Assembly: GCF_019175285.1 (NCBI RefSeq) | Contig: NC_056525.1 | Span: 137,913,752 to 137,977,751, forward strand | Direction of reading: 5' to 3' | DNA: 64,000 nt | Origin: Sceloporus undulatus | Lineage: Eukaryota > Chordata > Lepidosauria > Squamata > Phrynosomatidae | In this document: positions 34,923-46,509 of the stretch, in pieces | Position numbering within the stretch: position 1 is the stretch's first letter | How the letters are laid out: each line of letters opens with the position of its first letter | The notes under the pieces: model-generated | The model's database searches: none | Seen by the model: the letters and a program-made list of their open reading frames with translations, nothing else | Told to the model about the DNA's origin: nothing | Made by a program: the position numbers and the translations under genes

Positions 34923-35400
34923 GACTGGTACACACCGCCATAAAGCAGCATGCTCTCGACAATTAGGGAGCGCACACCAACCACACACTCCCTAACCCTA
35001 GTACGTTTGGGGGGCACCATTGTTACGTTGCACCATTCTCATGGTGCACTTAACGATGACGTCATGCATGCGCCACATCCAAACAGCGGAGCTCCTTTTG
35101 GGCCCATGCATCATTGGTGTGGCAACCAAATGGCCACGCCAATGATGCAGGGGATAAAGGGGCTGCGACAGCCACCCCTTTGTCCTCTTTAGCACCGGGG
35201 CACTGTTGGTGCCTAAGGCACATGGGCACCCCTTTTCCAGGCCATTTTGCTGCTTCTCTTTGGTCTGGAAAAATGCCGGATTGGGGCCGCAGGGCTGCTG
35301 GTGAGGTTGCCCTGGCCCCAATCCAGTGCGAAAAGAGGCGGATGTAATGATGGATGGGAAGTAGTGATAACTTCCCAATCCCTGCCATAATTTGTTAGTC
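34923..35400. mobile_element. Multi-hairpin MITE (GGTACACACCGCC)
   Basis: Begins ctggtacacaccgccataaa, close to the ends of the 31.6-kb and 40.3-kb elements. Contains successive inverted pairs: aattagggagcg / cactccctaa, gcaccattctcatggtgc, ttggtgtggc / gccacgccaa, ggggctgcgacagccacccc. GC-rich against its flanks. Confidence 0.6.
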
Positions 35401-37880
35401 AGCTATCACAGCGCTTGGTGACGTAATGGGGAAGCCACATATGAAAGAAGAGATACAACACATGACCTTTAAGGTAGTTTCCCATTTCTTATTTGGTGAG
35501 ATTGTCTGAACTAAGCCACAGCATATATGAAATATGTTAAATGCAATTATAAAAATGTTCATCTTTTCCCCCTTGAGTATAAATAGCATGAGGTCCAAAG
35601 GCTTATTTACATTTGCAAAATTGACCCCGTAGCTCTTGACCTGTGTGTGTGTGTATGTGTTAGAATGTTTGTGAACTGTAGCTGTCAGTTAATTGCCCTG
35701 TTATATTGCTGAATCCATTTCTTTTTAACCTTGGGAAGAAATGAACAATTTTGTGGCTAGAACATTGATTTGGCCACATGATGGAGCACTTTGACAGACC
35801 CTTCAGAAATTCTGAATTTTCTGCATGGCCTGAGACTATTTTTGATTGTGTCAGGGTGAGGCTGCCCTCTTGAAATGATTCACTGAACATTTTGCACCAT
35901 TTCCCTGACTGAGTTCAATGATGATTTCATAAAATTCTGTAGGGAAGCCATTCAATCAAGCTGCTTTCTATGCTTTCATTTTGAAAATTGCTTTGGCTTT
36001 CTTGCCTCCCGACAGAGAGGCATTTAAACCTAACATGCTGGGCAGTGGTAATATAATGCCTCCAGAGAATTTATTTTAAGTCATCATTAGTGAGACTCTA
36101 AACTTTGAAAGAAAGGGGGCTGAGAGAAAGAAGGTGCTAATTTAGTAATGTAGGAAAGAAAAGAAGGTTGCTGAAAATATTGAAGGAAAAATGCTCAGTA
36201 TTCAGAGGCCAAAATAAAGAATACCATGCTGGAATGCATACATGCCCTTCTTAAAGTGTTAATTAAAGTGGTTTTTAAGAGGCACAGAGGTGGATTTGAT
36301 GACATTTATAAATACCACTAATGCCTCTACATAAATCCAGCTTCTCCTTGTATAGTCATGGATTCAAAGTGGAGTTGTGATTGGGTGGGCCATTCACTGT
36401 AGTGCCAGTTCAGTAGTTCTTTCAGCCTAAGATTTAAGATAAACAAAATAAAATACTTAACAGAAGTTATAATTGGTTTATAAATTTTGTTGCCACAGGA
36501 TATACTGATACTCACCGGCTTAGATGACTTTAAAAAGCAATGAAGCAGGCTAACGTGTGGTGGTCTTATAAGTATCTCTTTTTTGCCATTGATAGCTAAG
36601 TAAATCCATAGATCTGTCATGTTCTGAATACTTATTGTTGAGAAGCAGAATTAATGGACTGAATTAATGGACTACTGTAGGTTGTTTGAAGTCTTTAACA
36701 CAGAAAACTTTAATAAAGTTAAAGGAGCCACTAGAGAGCCACTTTTAAATTCAGTCTGTTAGCTTGACAATGGAGAGAGATTTTTCTTAACAAAGACAAC
36801 CCTATGTTAATAAAAGTAAGCAAAGAAAAAAAGATAGCTAATGGAGCCATTGATGCAGCATAAGTTTTGAATATCATTCACGTAATTATCATGGTTTGCA
36901 AGCAAACGTTGCACAGTTTTTCCCATGCTTGGAGAGCACTGTAATAATCTGTGGAGTGCCTAGGTGAAAGCTATGCTGTGGCTACTTCTTATGCCAATTT
37001 TCACACTTTTTGAATTAGAAACAACCGTGGCGAAACACACCATAGACCTCCTTTGTGTGACCTGGTTGCACGGGAAGAAGCTGAAATGTCAGCAGTTCTA
37101 TCAGAAGAGAACTTCTGTTACTCCTTTGGCCATTCTTTATTTGAGATTAGAACAACAGGAGTGTGTCACTCGGGACTGAAGTGAGTACACTTGACTGTGA
37201 AAGAGGCAAAGGAGGAGCATCAGGATAGAGCAGAACAGTCAAATTACAAAGGCATTGTGTATTGTGGTTTCAGAGGACATAGAAAGCTTTAACAGCATCA
37301 TTTGGGCTGTACTTATCCCAGTCTGTCTCTAGGTGGAGATGGTCAACCAAAGCCACAAGCAATTTTTTGTGCCATGCCTGGGCTGTAAGCCAGACTGGCA
37401 GCGGTCCAGAAAGCTGATAGGATCCAGGTGTGCCTGGAGTAGAATGGCTACTTCTCACTCAGCAACTTTCCCCAAAAAGGGAAAGTTCAAACTAAGGTGG
37501 TAGTTGTTTGGGGACTCTGTATCCAAGGTTGGTGCTTGGTGTTTTTCTTTTCTCTCTCTCTCTCTCTTTTCAGTGCAAGAACCGAGCAGCCACAGGTCTG
37601 AGGCATAAAAAGAAACCAGCAAAAACTCTGTTTCTCCTGGCTGGTTTTTATAAGCAGGGGGTGGGCTTGGGCCCAACTTTTAAAAGTGAATGCTGGAAAA
37701 GAAATATATTGAGCAGAAAAAGGGCTGCAGCGATTATTTGGCAGGTGGGAAAAAAAATAACGTTTCAGTGGCAGTTCCCACTCAGTTCTTTTGTGTTTGA
37801 CAAGCTTCTATTATGTACATAATGCCTGATATTCATGTTATCTATCATAATCTCAAACTCCCTCCCTACCCCTCCACACC
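35401..37880. other. Intergenic, no recognised feature
   Basis: A/T-rich, no gene. Frames at 36327-36620 and 37508-37822 lack protein-like character. Confidence 0.4.
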
Positions 37881-37884
37881 TCTC

Positions 37885-37935
37885 TCGGTCCTTCCTTCCT
37901 TCCTTCCTTCCTTCCTTCCTTCCTTCCTTCCTTTC
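37885..37935. repeat. TTCC microsatellite
   Basis: A tract of about 11 ccttccttcc-type tetramers, grading into CTTT and TCTC repeats to about 37975. Confidence 0.9.
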
Positions 37936-38959
37936 TTTCTCTCTCTCTTTCTTTCTCTGTCTATCCCTCCCTTCCTTGATCATCATCTCTTGCTTTGTGC
38001 CTTAGATTTATATTCTTCCTCTTAACTGTTTCTCCCTTTCCTGTCAGATTTTTTGTTCATTTCCACTGGGGAAATAATTTCCTTTACTTTATTTGTTGGG
38101 TCCCTCGGTGTTCTGATCTTGGTCCTCTGCTATTCTTTTTTGATACACTTTCTTGAGGTGAATACATAAAGACAAACAATCTTCATTATTTTGCATATGT
38201 TCATGACTTCCAGCTTTTATATCCTCCTCACATTTCCAGCATACATTAGAAACATCCTTACACATTCTAGACAGTTTCTCTTATGTCATATACTTCCAAT
38301 ACATCATCTTGTAAAAATTATCTCAGAGATCAGTGTTATGGGCCTTGTTGAAGGCTCCTTTTGAGTCTTTGAGATTGGTGGTTTTAAAGTTTTGTTTTTA
38401 GTTGCTATAATGTCTGCCTACAGGGTCTCTGAATTGAGGGTCCTATCAGTGCATAAAGAATTGTGTATTTTTCATAAGGATTCAGTAGTTCTTTGGTTGA
38501 ATCCTTCTTTTATTTCTAAGGTGAATTCAATCTTTCCTCAGTCACAGGAGATTGTTTTCCCTTTTGTCCAGATTCTTGAGCAGCATAGGAAAAAGAGTGG
38601 CACAGGTTGGATGCGTGTAGGGCTTTTAAATTCTCTTTGGAAAGAACTAGGGATTTTTGAAAGCCAGATTACCTTTTTGTTTCCTTTCAAGAGGCTTCTA
38701 AAGGGGAGTGGGCATTGTCTTCCGCCTTGTCTTGATGGTTGAGACTTTGCATTGAATTGGCTTATGTTCATAGTTCCCTGATGGCTCCTGCAGGGATTCA
38801 GGTACATTCCACTCACAGTGCCGCTGTGAGAGGCCTTTCTTTATATGCCTGAGGTTACCTTTGCCTCTTATCCACAGAAGGTCCCAGTCACTGGCATTTG
38901 CCCTGCTTTTCCCTCATTAATACTATTCTGAATTGTATAAGGGCTAGGGTCCCAAGCGT

Positions 38960-39360
38960 CTTCCACAAACCAGTTCAGTATCTTAGGTTGCATGCTTGTC
39001 TTGGTTTATAGTTAATAGAAATCACTCAGACAGAGACAACTACTGTAAAAAAGCAAACAGTAATTTTATTAAATAACATAAAAAATAAAGTGTCTTATAA
39101 AGGTTATTTCAGGTTTAATGTGGTTACACAAAAACAATACAGGCTTTTGATTCTCTGTACTCTAATCTCTCACTTTTGCTCATTCCTACTGAGAGTGATC
39201 TAACTATACTAACCAATCAGACTTGCTTATTCCCACTGAATCATAGTCTTCTCTGGATTGGCTTCACTGAACTCCCTCTCCTGTCAGAATCCTTATCTGA
39301 TCTTTATTGAGACCCTTTGTCTCTCTCTCCAGGTCTCCTCAACTAACTGACACACATTAG
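38960..39360 (-). mobile_element. LTR-like fossil fragment
   Basis: The reversed layout resembles a terminal repeat: a tttatt (AATAAA on minus) near 39065 and CCAAT-type sequence (ccaatcagac) near 39212, with a T/C-rich end. No coding part is attached. Relic of an LTR element, family and age uncertain. Confidence 0.35.
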
Positions 39361-39486
39361 AAATGATAAGGTTGAAAATGCAAATAGGCGAATCTGTTAT
39401 TGGAAATTATTGTCCAGTGGCTTCCAGTGGAGATCAGTGGTAGTTTGGTTGTGTGCCAATAATGACATGGATGAAAGAATATAGAT

Positions 39487-39614
39487 CAGTGGTTCTCAAC
39501 CCCTTTGGGGGTCGAACAACCCTTTCACAGGGGTCACCTAAGACCCTGGGTTGGCACCATAATCTATAATGCTCTACCTGTGGGTCGCGGCATTAGGAAG
39601 GTTGAGACCAGCTG
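39487..39614 (+). mobile_element. SPIN hAT element, internally shortened
   Basis: cagtggttctcaaccccttt, gggggtcgaacaaccctttc, acaggggtcacctaagaccc, then aaggttgagaccagctg. Perfect 8-bp target duplication atatagat at 39479-39486 and 39615-39622. Shorter than the 189-bp copy at 16934. Confidence 0.9.
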
Positions 39615-39622
39615 ATATAGAT

Positions 39623-40268
39623 GGTACACAGCTCATACTTGTTCTCTAAATTTTTGGTTCCCAAAATGTTGGGGAGGACATGCTAGTTTGTCTTCAAGGA
39701 GTAGGCTGGAATATGCCTTGATAAATTAAGCCATAAACTTGGAAGCATCCCATGCCCTATGCTTTTTGGAGGGGGGGGGGGGGGCTTTCCTTCTACAAAC
39801 AATCAGGCACCAGTATCCTGGAGAAGGGGACTGGAAAGCAGCAAAAGTATCTTGCCTACAGCCCAACAGTAAAGCTGATTGTCATAAGGGAATCTGGAAA
39901 GAATTTTGATTACCAGAGAATGCAGTTCCATCTCTGACCCCTGACTGATTAAGCAAAAGGCAGTCGGGGACCGAGGTGTGCATGGGAAAGGCACATGAGC
40001 AGCTATCAGACATATTCAAGAACAATGCATGCTCATTGTTGTGGAAGCTGTTTGAGGAAGAAATACCTGTATCCTTCTGAGTGTCAGAATGTAACGTGTT
40101 TTCAAAAAAATTGTGCTCCAAGCTGTCAATTGGCTAATTGTGGAAGAGGCACATGTGAGGCTAATTGTAGAAGAAGAACATGGGAAGATAATTTCAAAAG
40201 GTTTACAGACGTTAAACCCACATTTAAAAATGAAGCTGTTCCACTGTTGTTCCTTCAAGGTAGATTAA
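39623..40268. other. Intergenic, no recognised feature
   Basis: Includes a G12 run near 39770. A Cys-rich frame at 39995-40303 runs into the next MITE and is judged chance. Confidence 0.4.
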
Positions 40269-40269
40269 G

Positions 40270-40512
40270 GCAATCATTGGCCTGTTACAGACTGCCAAAA
40301 TAAAGCTGCTTCGGGTCTCTTTGGAGGTGTGCGGTTTAAATGATGCATGCATCCTAAGAATCCAGAAGCTGCACCAAAGCTGCACTCCTGTGCTTAGGAA
40401 TGGAGTGTGGCTTTGGCACGACCTCCGGACTCTTAGGACCCAGGCATCATTTAAATAGCATACCTCCAAAGAGACCTCAAGCAGCTTTATTTTGGCAGTC
40501 TGTAACAAGCCA
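40270..40512. mobile_element. Foldback MITE (AAAATAAAGCTGCTTC family), copy 2
   Basis: The left arm tgttacagactgccaaaata and aagctgcttcgggtctcttt are matched by the right arm (ccaaagagacctcaagcagc, ttattttggcagtctgtaac). The central loop is near 40395. Termini tgttacagactgcc relate it to the multi-hairpin elements. Confidence 0.85.
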
Positions 40513-40514
40513 TT

Positions 40515-43460
40515 AAAACCAATGCTAGTTTCAAATGATTTGGTATGTTGGGGAGATGTGAGCTGTGTCATATAATGGTTCTTCCCTTGCTCACTATTTT
40601 GACAGAAATCCTGCATAAAAAGCTGCTGGCGACCTTCTTTACTCATTAGTGGATGATGCTCAATTCCTATATGAAAAAAATGAGTCAAAAAGAGACTTGG
40701 AACAAAGAAATAAGAAGTTAAGATCTGCATCTTGCTGTTTTTGAAAACAACCAAAGGAATGTTATCTCTTTCCCTTGCTAATATGCTTAAAAATGGAGAT
40801 GGTAGATTACTTTTTTGTTGTTATTTATTTGGTTAATTTATTTTGTGATTAACAGTGGCTACCACATGTGTGGTTAGGCCGCATATATGTGGGATGGAAT
40901 CTCATCATCTACCCTGCCTGGATGTTCTTTGCAGAGTTTACAAATGCTCTCACCACGGAACGTCTCCCTCCTCTCCCCTCGCCCCAGTAAGAATGATTAA
41001 TCTGCTAGCAGATTGCGAGGGAGGGGAGCTGGGGAATGGGTTAGAACAATGCCCTGCACCATGAAAGCACAGCGTAACTGTAAGTGTGAACCCCAGCTAT
41101 CTTCCCCGTGTCATTTTTCCAGAGGGAAGATGGACTTATTAAATTGTACTGCATGTTTTGGGAAAAGGATTGACCATAATCTTGTGCTGTGCTTTGGAGG
41201 CAATTGGGATGTCTCCATACTCAGCATGAAGGTCAAAGTAAGACCCACTTTCCACTGGGAGTGGATGGGATACATTCTAGCAGCTACATACTCCCCACCC
41301 CCCCACCCCCAAATTTGTCAATCCCCATTTTCTAGAAAGAGATATTACTGATGTAACAGGGAATACCCGCACTATGTATTTGTGTCTGTGGTATTTAGGG
41401 CCATCCACACCATAGCCATTACAGTAGAATCAGTTCTTTGCCTGGTTTCATGCAGCCAGTCCTTTTTCTGATATTATTCTAGCGAAATAGAAATTGCAGT
41501 GTTTCTGTTTTCTACACCACCAAGAAATAAAAGAAGACCTGGGCCACATGGAAGTTGTACCCCTTTTGTACTGTTCCCTGCCCACTCTCAAAATAAACAA
41601 CGCTGATTTGGGGATAAATGGTGTTGTGGACTTCTCCCATATGGCACAGGGTTCTTGTGTTACCTTGGTGATCCAGGAAGAAACTGATGCAGCAGTTCTC
41701 ACACTACTAGTATATTGTAAGAAGAGGGCCACCATTGCTGAATGAAGAATGGTGGTTTTTCTATGGAGATTTTAAGCAGCACTACTGTAATGGATCATAT
41801 GATCCGTTTTAATAAATATTTTCCCCTTAGATTTTCACTTTAGCATTAAAGAGTAACCTTATATTTTGATCCCATCAGTATGATTTTTTTTCTCATAACA
41901 CTACAAAATATGTGTGCACTGCTTGTGTGCTGTGCGTGTATTTTTGTGTCAGACTGTTCAATTTGTGAAAAACAATTCCTGGGTTGGGGAGAGGAGGAAT
42001 CCATACATAGTGGGTTTCACTGATCTGCCATGTACCTATTTTGTGAAAAGTGTGTGTTTGTATGTGTATTTTAAACTTTTTCAAAAAAAAGGGGGGAAAC
42101 TTTACTAATAAAGTTTGCCACCAGAATCTCTCTTGTGTCTACTGTCAATTTCTTTATCAAGAAACTCACTGGACTTGCTCAGAACAAATATCTGGTCACA
42201 TTAACATTAACTGTCAGGAAGGCACCTCTGTCACCTGTCACTATTAGGCTTCCAAGGGATGATCTAGGCCACATTTTTTTCATGAGGGATATACAGTCAG
42301 TCATGTTGTGCCGGTTGCTGCTGGCCAAGTACAGACTGCACACTCAGTGTGTAGCTGTTTCACAGTGCCCACCCTTTTCTTCAGCTGTCCTGAATTAGAG
42401 TTCCTTCCAGGAGGAAAGCTACAGCAGGAATGGATTTGGAGCAAGCACTTTTCCCACCAGTCACTTCTCTGCTTCCAGTCTACTTCCTCTGCAAACATAT
42501 TTTTCTCTTTGAAAAGGACTGGAGCCACATACTCAGTGTGTGAAGATTTCTGTGTGGGCAACTGTGGCTCTCCAGATGTTGGACGGCAACTTCTGCTAGT
42601 CCCAGCCAGCATGGCCAGTTGTGTAGATTCCAGACCAATAATGTCGGAAGGGTCACAGTTGCCCATTCCTGGTAAAGTGTTGTTTGGCCTTGAGATTTAG
42701 CAACAGACACTCCTCTTGCATTCTGTGCTGGTGACATTTCTGCCACAGCCAGCAAAGGCCATCTGGTCTTACCAAGCAGATGTTGTGTAAAGAGAACAGA
42801 AGTAGCAGGTTGCAAAAAACTGTTGTGGAAAACCAAAGAATTTCAGCCTTGTCTAGTCAAATTTCCACAACTTGACAGATGCATTTGTATGTTGTGGGTT
42901 TTGCCAAATGTGCAATTTGGCATTGCTCAAAGGGCAAGTCTGTCCTTTGTTTTTCTACCACAGTTTGTATCTCGTGATTTCCAGTATTTTAGGAAAAACA
43001 CCATTTAAGATTTCATTATAGCCAGATAGGTTGTTGTGCATGTTAAGTATTTAGTCAGCTACGAGACATGGGACATGGCTTCTAGGATGTTGTGTGTGTT
43101 TTAATCCACACAGGAATCCCGTTGGTGTCTTATCCATGCATAACTTTCATTTGAGAAGCATTTGGACATTTTTGTCTGTTGAAGAACATCTGCTTTCAGT
43201 TCAAGTTTGTAGAAGAGATATGCCTATGGTGCCATTAGATGTCTTGTTTGTTCATTCATCTGCACATCCTGTGGGTGCATTAAATTGGTTGTGCATCCAG
43301 TGACACATTCAGTTGTGCACTTGGTAGCATAATGTTGCAGTTCACGAGGCAACCAACTGTATTGTCAAAGTGCAATGTTGGTTGTGGAGGTACACAGCTG
43401 CAGTGCAGGATCTTAGCCACTCTGTTTAAATTAGATGCATTCCACTTTAGATTTTAGGGG
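40515..43460. other. Intergenic, mostly unassigned
   Basis: No gene found. A short MITE-like piece lies near 42560-42625 (tctccagatgttggacggca, cagccagcatggccag). Confidence 0.4.
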
Positions 43461-43466
43461 ACCAGA

Positions 43467-43584
43467 GAGCCTACAGCGCCTGATACTCCTTGGCACTCTC
43501 CTATCCAAGTATTAACCAGAGCTGACCCTGCTTAGCTTCCAAGATCAAACGAAATCTGATGCCTTTAGAGTATTGAGGCCATCA
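43467..43584 (-). repeat. 5S rRNA-derived sequence (pseudogene or 5S SINE head)
   Basis: On the minus strand the stretch follows 5S rRNA through almost its whole length. The best match is the internal promoter and loop region (ggaagctaagcagggt, then taatacttggataggaga) and the 3' end (gcgctgtaggct). Several bases depart from the vertebrate 5S consensus, so it is not a functional gene. Squamates are known to carry 5S-derived SINEs, and a dispersed 5S pseudogene is equally possible. Confidence 0.75.
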
Positions 43585-43720
43585 ACAATTGCCCATTCCT
43601 ACAACATACACATTAAATGGGTGATCACTTTAAGAAAATCTTGGAGTCCATTCCCTCTTTTTATTGCTGTTGTCTGCAAGTAATATAAAGTACTGACTAA
43701 AATTCATAAAAGCAGTTGAG

Positions 43721-44116
43721 TCATGAGACTTTTTTTTTCCAGAAATGTAGTCCCTCAACACTACTGCAAGCTGCTTTTGAAGCCACTTTTAAATAGGCTT
43801 TGAGATTTGCCAACATGCTGTTTACATTACTGTCAGCAGTTTCTAGGGTAGTATTTAGAAATGGCAGCAAATTCCTAACCTCAGTGGAAGGACTGGACTC
43901 CAGACAGGCTCGAATGTTGGTCCAGATTTCAGTGGCATAAATCATCACCATAATGCCCAGCACCATGCAGCAATTGCAGGCATGAGCATCAAGGGACCTT
44001 TTGGGAGTCTTCATTACTCTCTGAGCTGCATTGCTGCCCTTTTCTAAACTGGAAGTGACTTTGTTTACTTTTGGGGGTGATATTTTACTTGTTTGTGAGT
44101 GGAACTCTTGAAACAA
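43721..44116 (-). CDS. Hypothetical 131-aa membrane-like ORF or retrocopy fragment
   Basis: ATG-started frame with a hydrophobic stretch (CNCCMVLGIMVMIYATEIW, about residues 48-66), then a helical tail (LLPFLNTTLETADSNVNSML, ANLKAYLKVASKAACSSVEG). Even composition and the layout of one membrane segment plus amphipathic helices look protein-like. No family was recognised, and no intron or polyA tract is visible. It may be a decayed processed copy or chance. Confidence 0.3.
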   Translation of the reverse strand: MFQEFHSQTSKISPPKVNKVTSSLEKGSNAAQRVMKTPKRSLDAHACNCCMVLGIMVMIYATEIWTNIRACLESSPSTEVRNLLPFLNTTLETADSNVNSMLANLKAYLKVASKAACSSVEGLHFWKKKVS

Positions 44117-44119
44117 TGT

Positions 44120-44590
44120 TTATATGTAAAGCCCCCCCCCCCCAACACACAATAATTGTTTTGCACAAAATTTACAAATTTTGCCCTTTTTTTCAAGCTG
44201 GTCATTGGGATCAAGACTTAGGGAATTCCTAGGGCTACATGGGATGCTCCCTGGACTGCAGAATACCACTCCTGCCTTATTACAACATTCATCAGTGTAA
44301 ATGCAACTCTCTTGCCCATGCCTTCATGAAGTATATACTTTATATAGAGATGCAGAGGCCCCCTTTCACTGTGTGAATGTCACAGTAGGAATCAAGCCCT
44401 GTTGGGTTCAGCACATAGCAATGCTGTCATCACCACACACCAGGCGCTCTAGAGCAAATCTACATAAAACTTCCAGACATCTGGGAACTAACATCCATTT
44501 GCTCTAGATTACTTCTGGAGGGGGTTTAGCCATGGGAGGGATTTGCTCATCTATAGTTTTATAATGAAAAGGCAACAACTATTTCACTGG
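44120..44590. other. Intergenic, no recognised feature
   Basis: C10 run at about 44132, otherwise unremarkable sequence. Confidence 0.4.
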
Positions 44591-44599
44591 AAATTAGCA

Positions 44600-45480
44600 A
44601 AGCCATTTGGCAGTCATGTGCCATCATGTTGGCTTCAGCTTATGGCAACCCTATGAAAGAAAGACCTTCAGGAGACCCTGTTAATCCATCTATGCTTAGT
44701 TCTTGCAAACTCAGTGCCATAGTTTCCTTGACTGAGGGCCAGTCTCCACGTAAGTGTACTATGCAAATTGCTGCAGATATTTGCACATTCACATTGATGG
44801 TTAATTGTCTTCACTTTCCTGTGCAAATTTTCATCTATTTGCACCTATCCATGCTACCTCTGCTGAAAATGTGCAGCCATCTGACTCCATGTGAAGCCTC
44901 ACACACGATAATGTGCATTTCGGCAGATTTCAGCGGATACTCTGGTGAAAACTGCGAGTCTTTTCCTACTGAGTGTAAGGAATGGGGGGGGCGGAGTGCA
45001 AAAAGCCCAAACCCTTGTGAACTTTGCGTAGCCAGATCACATTCTATTCAACTGGAATGAACAGTATTTTAATCCTGTGACAAGATGGAGTGTATCCATC
45101 TTGGGCTCCTCCTCTTTTCCTACTGCTTTCAACTTTACCAAACAGAATCATGTTTTCCAATTAATCATGTTATCTCATGATGTGCCCAAAGTACAACAGC
45201 ATCAGTTTAATAATTTTGGCTTCTAATGAAAGTTCAGGCTTTATTGTTGTTGTTGTTGTTGTTGTTATTATTATTATTATTTGCTCTTTGACCCATTTAT
45301 TTGTCATTTTGAATGTATTAATTAATTTATTACAGCACTTAGCCAGCATATATTTAACATTTTAGCAGTCCATGGAATTGTTGTCCATCACTGCATTTCA
45401 AATGAGTTTTTTCCATGTCACCTTTCTTCACTGTCCAGCTTTCACATCCAAGTACAGTGAGCACTAAATACTATGAAAAC
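44600..45480 (-). mobile_element. BovB-type LINE, two blocks with insertions
   Basis: 44600-44735 (gtgccatcatgttggcttca, cttgcaaactcagtgccata) and 45080-45480 (ctcatgatgtgcccaaagta, ttcttcactgtccagctttc) are consecutive parts of reversed BovB. Between them is an inserted block of about 345 bp starting ggccagtctccacgtaagtg, probably a MITE. A GTT/ATT microsatellite (45243-45280) and a short other repeat (45315-45355) also interrupt it. Confidence 0.65.
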
Positions 45481-46027
45481 AAAAATAATGGCCATATATA
45501 ATTTATATAATTTTAAAGTGGGTGATAAAGACATTAAAATTGTTAAAAGATTTTCTGTGCTTTGACTCAGTCGTTAATCAAAATGAAGACTGTAGTCAAA
45601 CACTTGGAAGGGCAGCTATGAAGGAACAGGATACGATTCTCAAGCATAAAAATGTATCACTGAATACTAAAGTCAGGATCATCCATGCATAGTCTTTCTG
45701 ATTTCTTAAGTAAATGTAAAGTGTGATGCATCCTTTCTAAATGTAAGAAATCTTCAACACTACTATGGAGTATATTCACCAATGAGCACACAGCATGCAA
45801 ATGAAAACTTGATGCTGACTGGCTGTCACATCTGATTTCACAATGTGTCCACCCAACAATGATTTTAGTAATGTAAACCCACTCTGTCAAACCCAAAACA
45901 CTAAGCCAGACATCCAAGGAGGTGTGGTAACATACTGAGCTATTGCATCCACAGTGGGATACATCTGGAAAGTACAACCATCCTCTGCTGTCTAGATAAC
46001 ATTAAGTAATTCTTCAAAAGTCTACAG

Positions 46028-46509
46028 ATGAAGGTGTGGAAAGAAAAAAAGAAAGCATGTCTTCAGACAAAGATCAACACACCCGAGGAAACTGCTGTCT
46101 CAGATTTGTATGTGACTCTCATGTCAGCTTCTAAAAAAACCCTTCCACAAAAGCCACTGGGCTCCAGAGTGACCTGATATTTGAAGAACTTGGTCGCCGC
46201 ATCAAGGAGGTTGGCAGTCAACTTGTCAAAAAGGTGAATGCGGTCTTTCAGTGGGACATCGTGTGTGGAGAGACGATAGTGGCACAGTGGACTTTGGATC
46301 TGAAGACAGGTTCTGGTGAGGTCTACCAAGGAGCTTCTCGCAAGCCTGCCAACACCGTGTTCACTCTCTCTGACCACGATTTCATGGAGCTCGCTCTGGG
46401 CAAGATGAAACCACAGAAGGCTTTCCTGGTTGGCAAGGTGAAGGTGAAGGGCAACGTTCTGCTGAGTCATAAACTGGAGATGCTTCTCAAAGAATATGTT
46501 AAACTCTGA
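46028..46509 (+). CDS. SCP2D1: SCP2D1, SCP2 sterol-binding domain protein (single exon, apparent one-base deletion)
   Basis: Intronless gene for a free-standing SCP2 (sterol carrier protein 2) lipid-binding domain, testis-biased in mammals. From 46168 the frame reads SDLIFEELGRRIKEVGSQLV, KKVNAVFQWDIVCGETIVAQ, WTLDLKTGSGEVYQGASRKP, ANTVFTLSDHDFMELALGKM, KPQKAFLVGKVKVKGNVLLS and HKLEMLLKEYVKL, an unmistakable SCP2 domain. ATG at 46028 opens MKVWKEKKKACLQTK in another frame. The frames meet at an A7 run (46133-46139), where one missing A would give about 160 aa (human 156). The C-terminus VKL is not a standard PTS1 (SCP2 itself ends AKL), so peroxisomal targeting is doubtful. Position after DTD1 on the same strand matches human. 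Single exon and synteny favour SCP2D1 over SCP2. Confidence 0.88.

Noticed and set aside
39995-40303. Cys-rich 102-codon frame resembling a small secreted protein
   Set aside because: No signal peptide, irregular Cys spacing, and it ends inside the foldback MITE.
40224-40754. 176-codon minus-strand open frame
   Set aside because: Half of it lies across the foldback MITE at 40270-40512 and the rest has no family features.
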